Assembly (NCBI RefSeq): GCF_900155545.1
Contig: NZ_LT732526.1
Span: 1,561,832-1,595,017, forward strand
Length of the DNA stretch: 33,186 nucleotides
Origin: Clostridium sp. Marseille-P2415
GTDB taxonomy: Bacteria; Bacillota; Clostridia; Lachnospirales; Lachnospiraceae
Direction of reading: 5' to 3'
In this document: one piece after another, positions 22,238 through 30,560 of the stretch
Layout: each line of letters starts with the position of its first letter
Numbering within the stretch: the stretch's first letter is position 1
Made by a program: the position numbers and the translations under genes
The notes under the pieces: model-generated
Database searches by the model: none
Told to the model about the DNA's origin: nothing
Seen by the model: the letters and a program-made list of their open reading frames with translations, nothing else

Positions 22238-23642
22238 TCAGGAAAAAACACAGGTAGATGAGGTGGACCGCAGCATTTACGACATCTACGACAGGACGGA
22301 TCCCTCCTTTGAGGTGGATTCCGGCCTGACAGCCGGGATTGTGGAGAAAATATCAGAAGAAAAACATGACCCGGAATGGATGCGGATCTTCCGCCTTAAA
22401 TCTCTGGAAATCTATCAAAAAACACCCATGCCCTCCTGGGGCCCGCCGCTGGACGAGCTGGACATGGCTCATATCGTTACCTATGTCCGTCCCAAGACGG
22501 TCATGCGGACCCGTTGGTCCGATGTGCCGGATGATATCAAAAACACCTTTGAGCGGCTGGGGATCCCGAAAGCGGAACGTAAGTCCCTGGCCGGTGTAGG
22601 CGCCCAATACGATTCCGAGGTAGTCTACCATAACGTCCGGGCTGAGGTGGCCGCCCAGGGCGTGGTGTATACTGACATGGAAAGCGCTCTCACGGGGCCC
22701 TATGCCGATATGGTACGCAAGCACTTCATGCGCCTGGTGCATCCCTCGGATCATAAGTTTGCCGCACTGCATGGTGCAGTCTGGTCCGGCGGTTCTTTCG
22801 TCTATGTTCCACCGGGAGCATCTGTGGAGATCCCGCTGCAGTCCTATTTCCGGCTCAATGCGCCGGGCGCCGGCCAATTCGAGCACACGCTCATCATTGT
22901 AGGGGAAGATGCATATCTGCACTTCATTGAGGGCTGCTCCGCCCCCAAATATAACGTGGCAAACCTTCATGCCGGATGTGTGGAGCTGTACGTGGGAAAG
23001 AACGCCAGGATGCGCTATTCCACCATTGAAAACTGGTCCAAGAACATGTATAACCTCAACACCAAACGGGCAGAAGTCGAGGAAGGCGGTACCGTGGAAT
23101 GGGTGTCCGGATCCTTCGGATCCCATACCTCTTATTTATATCCCATGAGCATTTTGAAAGGAGAAAATTCCCGCATGGAATTCACCGGGATCACCTTTGC
23201 CGGCGCGGGGCAGAACCTGGACACCGGAGCTAAGGTGATTCACGCCGCCCCCAACACTACCTCCCACATCACAACCAAATCCATATCCAGGGACGGAGGC
23301 ATTTCCACCTTCCGCAGCGCCATTACAGTGGCCCCCCAGGCGGCGGGCAGCAGATCTGCCGTATCCTGTGAGTCGCTTATGCTGGACAGCCGCTCCCGTT
23401 CGGACACAATCCCTGTGATGGACATCCAGTGCGACGAAGTGGACGTGGGCCATGAGGCTAAGATCGGACGGATCAGCGAGACAGCCATCTTCTACCTGAT
23501 GAGCCGGGGCTTATCCGAGGAGGACGCCCGGGCCCTGATCGTGGGCGGCTTTGCTGAGCCCATAGCCAAGGAACTGCCTTTGGAATATGCCGTAGAGATG
23601 AACAACCTGATCCATTTGGAAATGAAAGGCAGCATTGGCTGA
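22224..23642 (+). CDS. sufB: Fe-S cluster scaffold protein SufB
   Basis: Scaffold subunit of SufBC2D on which Fe-S clusters are built. 472 residues from ATG 22224 (GGAGG 9 bases upstream). Typical stretches are YYxxR-type FERLGIPKAERKSLAGVGAQ, SEVVYHNVRAEVAAQGVVYT, GGSFVYVPPGASVEIPLQSY and FRLNAPGAGQFEHTLIIV. The core beta-helix contains EGCSAPKY, ENWSKNMYNLNTKRA and GSFGSHTSYLYP. The C-terminus has VGHEAKIGRISETAIFYLMS with the expected RGLSEEDARALIVGGFAEP. Length and motifs match firmicute SufB. Its start lies inside the end of sufC, indicating translational coupling. Confidence 0.95.
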   Translation: MKDFDQEKTQVDEVDRSIYDIYDRTDPSFEVDSGLTAGIVEKISEEKHDPEWMRIFRLKSLEIYQKTPMPSWGPPLDELDMAHIVTYVRPKTVMRTRWSDVPDDIKNTFERLGIPKAERKSLAGVGAQYDSEVVYHNVRAEVAAQGVVYTDMESALTGPYADMVRKHFMRLVHPSDHKFAALHGAVWSGGSFVYVPPGASVEIPLQSYFRLNAPGAGQFEHTLIIVGEDAYLHFIEGCSAPKYNVANLHAGCVELYVGKNARMRYSTIENWSKNMYNLNTKRAEVEEGGTVEWVSGSFGSHTSYLYPMSILKGENSRMEFTGITFAGAGQNLDTGAKVIHAAPNTTSHITTKSISRDGGISTFRSAITVAPQAAGSRSAVSCESLMLDSRSRSDTIPVMDIQCDEVDVGHEAKIGRISETAIFYLMSRGLSEEDARALIVGGFAEPIAKELPLEYAVEMNNLIHLEMKGSIG

Positions 23643-23658
23643 AAGGAGGAACCGCAAT

Positions 23659-24747
23659 ATGAACACAAAAATCAACAGTCTGCCGGTTCCCACCTGGAAC
23701 CGGCAGGGGGTCAACTGGGCAGAGCCAGACGCCGCGCTTCCGGAGGCAGCTCTTCCCGAAGGCGGGCAGGAACCTTTTGCCCCAGAAATGCCCCAGGGCG
23801 TCCGGCTGCTTAAGGACTTACCTGCCGAAGTATCCGCCATCCCGGGCGGGATGGGGGATGAGGTGGACCGCTTTGTAAAGAACGGCGCCGACAGGGTCTG
23901 CTATCTGCAGGCAGAGGGTGACGGGAAGGAACCGGTGACAATAACGCAGATGCTGGATACGGCCCGCCCTGTTATCCGGACACACTGGGGCATTGTGGCC
24001 AAACCGGGCAGCCGGCTTACGGTGGTGCAGGTGAACCGGGGCGATGCTGAAAACGGCATTCTGGCAAACCTTACCCAGATCCATGCAAAGGCCGGTGCCG
24101 TGGTCCGCCTGGTTCAGGTACAGCTGCTGGGAAACAGAAGCCGAAGCTGGGACTCTGTAGGCGCCCGGATCGGTGAGGGCGCCCGTGTGGAGCTGGTCCG
24201 GGCCGTGCTGGGAGGCAGCGTAGCCGCCTGCGGCTCCCTGGCTATGCTGGAAAGCCGGGGCGGGGAGTATGACCTGGACACGGCCTATTTCGGCGATGGA
24301 GAACAGTATCTGGATTTCAACGATATCGCAAAGCACACCGGCCGGGAAACCTTGTGCGAGATGCACACCGCCGGTGTTCTGGCCGGAAGGAGCTGCAAGA
24401 TCCTGCGGGGCACCATCGACTTTTGCAGGGGAGCTGTCCGTTCCATAGGCCATGAAAATGAAACGGTACTGTTACTGAACCCTGCCGCCCGCAGCCGTAC
24501 TGCGCCGCTGATCCTCTGCGGCGAGGAGCAGGTCGAGGGCCAGCACGCCGCCACCCTGGGACGGTTCGAGGAAAGGCAGCTTTATTATCTCTGTTCCCGG
24601 GGATTAAGCCCCGCCCAGGCCAAGCGGCTGATGGTAGAGGCACGCTTCGCACCGGTGTTTGACAAACTCCCGGACGAAGCCCTGCGCAGAGAAATTCTTG
24701 AAAACATCGGAAGGAGGCTGGACAGCCATGAAAACAATCCAGGATGA
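23659..24747 (+). CDS. sufD: Fe-S cluster assembly protein SufD
   Basis: Partner of SufB in the SufBC2D complex, needed for iron entry into the scaffold. 362 residues from ATG 23659 (AAAGGAGG 9 bases upstream), shorter than E. coli SufD (about 423) but usual for short clostridial forms. An N-terminal helical part is followed by the beta-helix (SVGARIGEGARVELVRAVLG, AYFGDGEQYLDFNDIAKHTG) and the conserved C-terminal FEERQLYYLCSRGLSPAQAK, RLMVEARFAPVFDKL. Codon use is strongly GC-rich. The 3' end overlaps the sufS start by 20 bp. Confidence 0.92.
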   Translation: MNTKINSLPVPTWNRQGVNWAEPDAALPEAALPEGGQEPFAPEMPQGVRLLKDLPAEVSAIPGGMGDEVDRFVKNGADRVCYLQAEGDGKEPVTITQMLDTARPVIRTHWGIVAKPGSRLTVVQVNRGDAENGILANLTQIHAKAGAVVRLVQVQLLGNRSRSWDSVGARIGEGARVELVRAVLGGSVAACGSLAMLESRGGEYDLDTAYFGDGEQYLDFNDIAKHTGRETLCEMHTAGVLAGRSCKILRGTIDFCRGAVRSIGHENETVLLLNPAARSRTAPLILCGEEQVEGQHAATLGRFEERQLYYLCSRGLSPAQAKRLMVEARFAPVFDKLPDEALRREILENIGRRLDSHENNPG

Positions 24748-25948
24748 TTTTCCCATCCTGGCCGTACCCGAAAACGGGAAACGGCTGATATATCTGGATA
24801 ATGCAGCCACCACCCCGAAGCCCCTGCCGGTGCTTCGGGCAGTGGAGGAATATTACAGCCACGACAACGCCAATCCCCACCGGGGCGTCTACGAGCTGAG
24901 CGTCCGGGCTACCGATGCCCATGAGGGTGCCCGGAAAACGGTTGCAGAATTTTTAAATGCCGATCCGGATGAGATCATCTTCACTCAGAACACCACTGAG
25001 AGTCTTAACCTGACGGCCTACAGCTACGGCCTGGAATTCCTGACAAAAGGGGATGAGATCGCCCTCTCCGTAGCGGAGCACCACAGCAATCTGGTTCCCT
25101 GGCAGAGGGTGGCCAGGGCAACCGGGGCCAAACTGGTCTACATTTATCCCGGACCCGACGGCCGGCTGACAGAGGAGGAACTGGACAAAAAGATCACCTC
25201 CCGGACCCGGTTGGTAGCCATTGCCCAGGTGTCCAATGTCCTGGGGATCAAAGTGCCGGTGGAATCCATCGTCCGCCGGGCCCACGGCCAGGGGGCCGTG
25301 GTGGTACTGGACTGCGCCCAGAGTGCGCCCCACCTTCCGGTGGATGTAAAAGCGCTGGACGTGGATTTTGCCGCCTTTTCCGGCCATAAGCTCTACGCTC
25401 CCATGGGGATAGGGGTCCTGTACGGAAAAAAAGAGCTGCTGGAGAAAATGCCGCCCTTCTTAAGCGGCGGAGACATGATTTCCAGTGTTCATGAGCAAAG
25501 CGTTACCTATGCCGAAGTTCCCCGGTGCTTTGAGGCCGGCACCCGGAACGTTGGAGGGGAGGTGGGCTTAGCGGCAGCCATACGCTATATACAGTCTCTG
25601 GGCTGGGAAAAAATCCAGTCCCATGAGCAAAGCCTTATGGCCCGTGCGCTGGAGGGACTCTCGAAGCTCTCCCACGTGACGGTATACGGAGACCCCCGTC
25701 CCCAGGGGCGGTACGGCGTTATCTCCTTTAACGTAGAGGGAGTCCATCCCCACGATACAGCCACCGTGCTGGATGCCGACGGCATCACGGTCCGGGCCGG
25801 CCACCACTGTGCCCAGCCCCTCATGGACTTTTTGGGAATTAACGCATGCGTACGCGCCAGCTTCGCTGTCTGCAACACAGCGGAGGATGTGGATGCCTTT
25901 TTAAACAGCGTAGAAAATGTAAGGAGGTGGATGGGCCTTGGAGCTTGA
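24728..25948 (+). CDS. sufS: Cysteine desulfurase SufS
   Basis: PLP enzyme that takes sulfur from L-cysteine to give alanine and a persulfide on its active cysteine. 406 residues from ATG 24728 (GGAGG 10 bases upstream). YLDNAATTPKP is at the N-terminus. The PLP lysine is Lys221 in FSGHKLYAPMGIG, with DCAQSAPH just before it. The catalytic cysteine is Cys361 in RAGHHCAQPLMDF. These positions nearly equal those of E. coli SufS (226 and 364), so this is a class II desulfurase. Sulfur is expected to pass to SufU, encoded next, whose TTG start lies 11 bp inside the end of this gene. Confidence 0.96.
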   Translation: MKTIQDDFPILAVPENGKRLIYLDNAATTPKPLPVLRAVEEYYSHDNANPHRGVYELSVRATDAHEGARKTVAEFLNADPDEIIFTQNTTESLNLTAYSYGLEFLTKGDEIALSVAEHHSNLVPWQRVARATGAKLVYIYPGPDGRLTEEELDKKITSRTRLVAIAQVSNVLGIKVPVESIVRRAHGQGAVVVLDCAQSAPHLPVDVKALDVDFAAFSGHKLYAPMGIGVLYGKKELLEKMPPFLSGGDMISSVHEQSVTYAEVPRCFEAGTRNVGGEVGLAAAIRYIQSLGWEKIQSHEQSLMARALEGLSKLSHVTVYGDPRPQGRYGVISFNVEGVHPHDTATVLDADGITVRAGHHCAQPLMDFLGINACVRASFAVCNTAEDVDAFLNSVENVRRWMGLGA

Positions 25949-26387
25949 TGCTTTGTATAACCAGATCATTGTGGAAAACAGCCGCGCCCTCCAAAACCGC
26001 CACAAGGTGGAGGACGCCACAGCCGTACTGGAAGGCGTGAACCCCAGCTGCGGCGATGACATCACCCTGGAACTGCGGGTGAAAGACGGCATCATTGAGG
26101 ACGCCGGTTTCATGGGGAACGGATGTGCCATCTCTCAGGCCTCCGCTTCCCTGATGATCGACTTGATCCTGGGCAGAACGGTGGATGAAGCCAAAAAACT
26201 TCTTCACACCTTCTTCGGCATGATTAAGGGTGATGTGACGGATGAAGGACAGTTGGAAGCGCTGGAGGAGGCTGTGGCACTGCAGGGCATCTCCCATTTG
26301 CCTGCCCGGGTCAAATGTGCCGTGCTTGCCTGGCATACCCTGGAGGAAGCCCTGGACGGTAAAAAAACAAAAACCGAAACACTGTGA
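25938..26387 (+). CDS. sufU: Sulfur-transfer protein SufU, TTG start
   Basis: Zinc-containing sulfur acceptor that relays persulfide from SufS to the SufBCD scaffold. 149 residues. The zinc ligands are Cys38 and Asp40 (NPSCGDDI), Cys63 (GNGCAISQAS) and Cys127 (VKCAVLAWHTL), matching the B. subtilis SufU pattern. The only start that keeps the N-terminus (ELDALYNQIIVENSR) is TTG at 25938, with AAGGAGG 10 bases before it; nearby ATGs are out of frame. The TTG and the 11-bp overlap with sufS may set a lower level of SufU. Last gene of the operon, followed by a strong terminator. Confidence 0.94.
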   Translation: MELDALYNQIIVENSRALQNRHKVEDATAVLEGVNPSCGDDITLELRVKDGIIEDAGFMGNGCAISQASASLMIDLILGRTVDEAKKLLHTFFGMIKGDVTDEGQLEALEEAVALQGISHLPARVKCAVLAWHTLEEALDGKKTKTETL

Positions 26388-26415
26388 CGGATTCATTCTT
26401 ATCTGTATAAAGAAA

Positions 26416-26464
26416 GGTACCGCCCAACAGCTACGAATCAGCTATTGGGCGGTACCCTTTTTTT
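26416..26464. terminator. Strong terminator between suf and iron-transport operons
   Basis: GGTACCGCCCAA-C-AGCT, loop ACGAATC, AGCT-A-TTGGGCGGTACC, then TTTTTTT. It ends suf on the plus strand. With A-rich flanks and the convergent ABC gene ending at 26473, it probably also serves the minus-strand operon. Confidence 0.9.
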
Positions 26465-26472
26465 CTTTCCGC

Positions 26473-27285
26473 CTATATTGGAGAAGTTGCGACATGATAT
26501 CTTCCCTTAGGTACGATAAAAGGAGACCCGGAAACAGGATCCTCTGTTACCACACAGTCCAGTCCAAAAACCTGCTTGATCAGTTGTTCTGAAATAACTT
26601 CAGAAGGCTCTCCCTGAGCAATGAGGTTTCCTTTCCATACGGCAAAAATATAATCTGCATAGCGTGCGGATAAATTTATGTCATGAAGTACCATAACAAT
26701 CGTTGTCCCTCTTTTCCGGTTCAAATCGGTTAACAAATCCAGAATTTCGATCTGATAGGTAATATCCAAAAAGGTGGTCGGTTCATCCAGAAGCAAAATG
26801 TCTGTCTGCTGTGCCAGTGCCATGGCGATCCATACCCTCTGGCGCTGGCCGCCCGACAATTCATCCACACTCCGGTTTGCAAGGCCTGTGATCCCCATGG
26901 TTTCCAATGCCTCTTCCACTGCTTCATAATCCTTTTTCCCCATGCCTTTTAAAAAACTCTGGTAAGGATACCGTCCTCTGGATACCAGATCTGAAACCGT
27001 GATTCCTTCCGGCACTACCGGTGACTGAGGCAATAACCCCAGCACCCTGGCCAGCTGCTTCGGAGGAATGGTGCTGATCTGCTTTCCATCAAGATAAACC
27101 TGGCCGGAAGCCGGTTTTATCAATCTGGCCAGGGTTTTTAACAGAGTTGATTTTCCACAGGCATTGGCACCGATGATTACACTTATTTTATGATTCGGTA
27201 TCACCACATTCACATCATTCAGAATCATTTTTTTATCGTACCCGGCAATCAGATTGCCGGCCGATAATTCAGGTGTTTGTTTCAT
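26473..27285 (-). CDS. Iron-siderophore/cobalamin ABC transporter ATP-binding protein (FecE/FepC-like)
   Basis: Cytoplasmic ATPase that energises uptake through the two FecCD-type permeases. 270 residues. Walker A is GANACGKST (39-47), Q-loop GLLPQSPVVPEG, signature LSGGQRQRVWIAMAL, Walker B ILLLDEPTTFLDI, H-loop VLHDINLS. GRYPYQSFLKG after the Q-loop is typical of the siderophore/B12 subfamily. The last gene of the four-gene operon, overlapping the permease stop by 4 bp. The substrate (ferric siderophore, haem or B12) cannot be read from the ATPase; the DtxR-like box in the promoter favours iron. Confidence 0.93.
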   Translation of the reverse strand: MKQTPELSAGNLIAGYDKKMILNDVNVVIPNHKISVIIGANACGKSTLLKTLARLIKPASGQVYLDGKQISTIPPKQLARVLGLLPQSPVVPEGITVSDLVSRGRYPYQSFLKGMGKKDYEAVEEALETMGITGLANRSVDELSGGQRQRVWIAMALAQQTDILLLDEPTTFLDITYQIEILDLLTDLNRKRGTTIVMVLHDINLSARYADYIFAVWKGNLIAQGEPSEVISEQLIKQVFGLDCVVTEDPVSGSPFIVPKGRYHVATSPI

Positions 27286-28316
27286 AATGCTCCTCCGCTT
27301 CTGTTCATGCGTATCAATAAGTAAATCAAATAGGGTGCGCCTAAAATTCCGGTAATAACCCCCACAGGAAAGCGGATATCAAAGGTATACTGCCCTATGA
27401 GATCTGCCAAAAGCACCAAAGCCGCCCCTGTCAGACCGGCAGGTATTGTATTGGATGAGCCCGCTCCTGCCAATCTGCCCGCTATGGGACCTGCCAGAAA
27501 GGAAACAAAAGCAATGGGTCCTGTTACAGCAGTTGCATATGCAATTAAGAAAACAGCACTTAAAACCAATACAAGCCTTGTCCGGTCTGTCCTTAATCCC
27601 AGCGTTACAGCAGAATGATCTCCCAGTTCAAGGATTTTTAACTGTCTGCCGAAGAAAATAAGGATCCAGCCAAACAGGAGCACAACGGAAAAAAGCCCGG
27701 GAATATCTTTCATCTGCATACCGTTTAAGCTGCCGCTGAGCCACCGGAACGCTGCCGGAACATCGTACTGACTGGCCCTTAAAAGCAAAAAGGATATTAC
27801 CGCATTCAGCATAGCCTGTATTCCGATCCCGATAAGGATCAGCCTTCCGCCGGAAAAGCTGCCTCCCCTGGATAAAATATAGATCAGGACAGCCACCCCG
27901 ATTCCCGATATAACCGCCGAAATGGAAACCACAGTTCCACTGACTTTCAATATAAGGAGGCAGAAAACCGCCGCAACGCTGGAACCGGAGGTGACTCCGA
28001 TAATATCCGGACTTGCCAGCGGATTTCTTAACATGGTCTGAAACGTATTTCCCGCCATACCAAACGCCATACCCGCCAGCAGCCCGGAGAGCATCCGGGG
28101 CAGCCTTATTGTTCCGATTGCAAAGGCGGCTCCTTTTATCTGCTCCCCTAAAAGGACCCTAAAGATCACTGCCGGAGAATACGTCGTGTTTCCCAAATAC
28201 AGCATAGCTCCGCAGAGAACCGCAGTAAAGACGGTCAGCAAAACAGATACTGCCAGGAACCGGACTTTTCTTTTATAAAAACCTGCTTTTACAATATTGA
28301 GATTATCATTTGTCAT
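27282..28316 (-). CDS. FecCD-family ABC permease, second subunit
   Basis: Inner membrane permease of about 344 residues and 9-10 membrane helices. The start is ATG 28316 (MTNDNLNIV), overlapping the upstream permease stop by 4 bp; the open frame extends further upstream, but that stretch is the other permease read in the wrong frame. Family marks are the RLPRMLSGLLAGMAFGMAGN motif, FQTMLRNPLASPDIIGVTSG, LSGSLNGM, and GPIAFVSFLAGPIAGRLAG near the coupling helix. Pairs with the permease at 28313-29308 as a heterodimer. Confidence 0.92.
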   Translation of the reverse strand: MTNDNLNIVKAGFYKRKVRFLAVSVLLTVFTAVLCGAMLYLGNTTYSPAVIFRVLLGEQIKGAAFAIGTIRLPRMLSGLLAGMAFGMAGNTFQTMLRNPLASPDIIGVTSGSSVAAVFCLLILKVSGTVVSISAVISGIGVAVLIYILSRGGSFSGGRLILIGIGIQAMLNAVISFLLLRASQYDVPAAFRWLSGSLNGMQMKDIPGLFSVVLLFGWILIFFGRQLKILELGDHSAVTLGLRTDRTRLVLVLSAVFLIAYATAVTGPIAFVSFLAGPIAGRLAGAGSSNTIPAGLTGAALVLLADLIGQYTFDIRFPVGVITGILGAPYLIYLLIRMNRSGGAL

Positions 28317-29308
28317 AATGAACGCACCTTCACTCTCATAGCAATCAAAATCAGAATCGGCGCTCCGAAAAATGCCGTAACAATTCCGGCTTCCAATTCC
28401 CCGGGATATCCAATGAGTCTGCCTATGATATCTGAAACGGTCAGAAGAATGGCCCCTCCTATTGCAGACATGGGGATCACATATCTCAAGTTTGGACCGC
28501 AAACGAGCCTCATGGTATGAGGAATCATCAGGCCCACAAATCCGATGGGACCTGCCAGAGCTGTTGTAGCACCGCATAGCAGTACTCCTGCCAAAGCCCC
28601 TGTAATTCTTACCAGCCCTGTATTTACACCAAGCCCTGTCGCCACATCATCGCCTAAGGAAAGGGCATTTAAAGCAGATGCTGATAAAATCCCAATGCTG
28701 AAACCGGCAGCCAGAAACGGAGAAACCGAAAGGATCCCTTCCCAGGTAGCTCCGCTGACACTGCCCGCCTGCCAGAACCGGAACGCATCCATAACGTCCG
28801 CTCTGGGCAGAATCACAGCGCTGACGAAAGAGGACAAAGCCGCACTGACCGCTGCACCTGCCAGCGCAAGTTTAATGGGAGTGGCACCTCCATATCCCAT
28901 GGAACCTATTCTGTAAACAAAAGCAGCCGTTACCGCCGCTCCCGCTAAAGCAAACCATATGTACTGGCTTGCGGTATTGATATGAAAAAATGCGATTCCG
29001 CTTACCACAAACAGGGAAGCTCCGGTATTCACTCCCAAAATGCCGGGATCTGCAATGGGGTTACGGGTGACTGCCTGCATCAGAGCTCCGGAAACCCCGA
29101 GGGAAGCTCCTGCGAGAATACTGAAAACCGTTCTCGGAATACGTTCACGGACTACCAGCGAATCAAAGGATCCGCCTGAGTTCAATAAGGCTCCTATCAC
29201 CTCTTGAAGCCCCACATTTCTTGAGCCAAGCGCAAGTGATGCAAAAACCGACAGAATAAGCCCAATTCCCCCGGCGCATAACAGTATGATTAATTTCTTT
29301 AGCTTCAT
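28313..29308 (-). CDS. FecCD-family ABC permease, first subunit
   Basis: Inner membrane permease of 331 residues. RIPRTVFSILAGASLGVSGA and LMQAVTRNPIADPGILGVNT are the family signature. The end has GPIGFVGLMIPHTMRLVCGP (EAA-like coupling loop), then GELEAGIVTAFFGAPILILI. It starts 4 bp inside the substrate-binding protein gene and ends 4 bp inside the next permease, so expression is tightly coupled. Confidence 0.93.
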   Translation of the reverse strand: MKLKKLIILLCAGGIGLILSVFASLALGSRNVGLQEVIGALLNSGGSFDSLVVRERIPRTVFSILAGASLGVSGALMQAVTRNPIADPGILGVNTGASLFVVSGIAFFHINTASQYIWFALAGAAVTAAFVYRIGSMGYGGATPIKLALAGAAVSAALSSFVSAVILPRADVMDAFRFWQAGSVSGATWEGILSVSPFLAAGFSIGILSASALNALSLGDDVATGLGVNTGLVRITGALAGVLLCGATTALAGPIGFVGLMIPHTMRLVCGPNLRYVIPMSAIGGAILLTVSDIIGRLIGYPGELEAGIVTAFFGAPILILIAMRVKVRSL

Positions 29309-30357
29309 TCTGCTTTATCCGCTGCCTCTCCGATCAGACTTAAGTATTCATCAATGGTTGCCGGTATGGAAAGGGCGCTCGGGTTCCCGGAAGCAGCCAG
29401 CGGAGTCCCCTCCGGTATCAATACCACAAACCCTCTCTTTACGGCGGGAATGGTTCCGATAAGCGGATCAGCCTGCAGTGCTTCCAGTAAGGATCCGTCG
29501 CCATAAGCAATGATAATATCGATATCGTCAAGAACATCTGCATTTTCAGCACTGATTTCTACAGAAAAACTTGCAGAGCTTTCTTCCAGTCTGTTTACGC
29601 TGTCAGGTACTTTCATTCCCAGATCCGTAAGATAGGCGGCCCTGGGATCTGTAAATAAGTAAATATAAAACTTGCCGAGGTCAGAGGGATTAAAATAGAA
29701 AAATGCAGCCTTTTTTCCTGCTATCTGAGGATAAGCAGCAGTTTTATCCGCTATCAGCTTTTCCAGGCCGGAAATCAGCTTCTCACCTTCTGCTTTCATG
29801 CCCATTCCTGCAGCATCCATGATAATCTGGTCACGCCAGGATGTCTGCCATGGAAGAGCCGGGTATGCGACAACAGGTGCTATTTCACTTAACATGTCAT
29901 ACTCTTCCTCTGTGATTCCGGAATATGATGCAAGAATCACATCAGGCTGCACATCACTGATGGCTTCGTAATCAAGGCCATCTGTATCATGAAAAAGAAC
30001 CGGGTTCTCTACACCAAGATTTTTAAAACCTTCTGCTGTCCATGGCAATAATCCGCTGCCATCTGTTACTCCGTAATTGGCTTCGGAAATTCCTGCCGGA
30101 GTAACTCCCAGTGCCAACGGCACATCCTGATTCCCCCAGGATATGGTTGCAATTCTTTCCGGTTTGCTTTCGATTACGGTTTCTCCGAAGGCATGCTTTA
30201 TCGTTATGGGATATTCCCTTTCGGCTTCATTGGAAGATGCCGGCGCTGCTGCCGTATCTTCCACAGCAGCTTCATGATTCCCGGATTTGCCCGCGCATGC
30301 GGTCAATGTCATAGCCAGCGCTGCAGCTAAAATACAACTCAGTTTTTTTAACTTCAT
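29305..30357 (-). CDS. Iron-siderophore ABC transporter substrate-binding lipoprotein
   Basis: Extracytoplasmic receptor of the importer, anchored as a lipoprotein: signal MKLKKLSCILAAALAMTLTA then Cys21 (lipobox LTAC). 350 residues from ATG 30357 (GAGGAG 7 bases upstream); a TTG two codons earlier is less likely. Type III (FecB/FhuD) fold: PITIKHAFGETVIESKPERI, ATISWGNQDVPLALGV, DYEAISDVQPDVILASYSG, APVVAYPALPWQTSWRDQI, and ADVLDDIDIIIAYGDGS at the C-terminus. The tryptophan-rich LPWQTSW resembles FepB-like siderophore receptors, not haem receptors. First gene of the operon, behind a DtxR-like box. Confidence 0.9.
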   Translation of the reverse strand: MKLKKLSCILAAALAMTLTACAGKSGNHEAAVEDTAAAPASSNEAEREYPITIKHAFGETVIESKPERIATISWGNQDVPLALGVTPAGISEANYGVTDGSGLLPWTAEGFKNLGVENPVLFHDTDGLDYEAISDVQPDVILASYSGITEEEYDMLSEIAPVVAYPALPWQTSWRDQIIMDAAGMGMKAEGEKLISGLEKLIADKTAAYPQIAGKKAAFFYFNPSDLGKFYIYLFTDPRAAYLTDLGMKVPDSVNRLEESSASFSVEISAENADVLDDIDIIIAYGDGSLLEALQADPLIGTIPAVKRGFVVLIPEGTPLAASGNPSALSIPATIDEYLSLIGEAADKAE

Positions 30358-30384
30358 AATCAAGCTCCTCTTTTATTCGTTGAT

Positions 30385-30409
30385 GTTAGTCTATCCTAAC
30401 TCAATTAGG
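30385..30409 (-). promoter_or_regulatory. DtxR/IdeR-like box in the iron operon promoter
   Basis: On the minus strand TTAGGATAGACTAAC (30399-30385) matches the IdeR/DtxR consensus TTAGGTTAGSCTAACCTAA at about 15 of 19 positions over the full site. It overlaps a second inverted repeat, CCTAA-TTGAG-TTAGG (30409-30395). Both fall within a promoter-like TTGATA-N17-TAGACT (about 30416-30388), so a bound iron-dependent repressor would block initiation. Confidence 0.55.
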
Positions 30410-30500
30410 TTATCAAACCGGAGCACCTTTGTCAAGTGACCAAAAATAGGATGATAGATATTATCAAGTTCTTTCTGAACTGCCGGCGGTTACAGCAAGA

Positions 30501-30550
30501 TAAAAACCATCTGCATATTTTTCCATAAAAATAATTGCAGATGGTTTTTA
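30501..30550. terminator. Bidirectional terminator between the VanZ-like gene and the iron operon
   Basis: TAAAAACCATCTGCA and TGCAGATGGTTTTTA form a perfect 15-bp stem around a 20-base loop. A-run and T-run at either end allow function in both directions. It lies 11 bp past the VanZ-like stop. Confidence 0.8.
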
Positions 30551-30560
30551 TTAAATATCT

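Noticed and set aside
22353-23126. Long antisense frame (257 codons) opposite sufB, and similar ones opposite sufC, sufD and sufS
   Set aside because: GC-rich coding DNA produces long stop-free frames on the other strand; the sense strand genes are unambiguous.
28317-28577. 87-codon N-terminal extension of the second FecCD permease
   Set aside because: It overlaps the first permease in another frame and has no family similarity; the ATG at 28316 with ATGA overlap fits the operon pattern.
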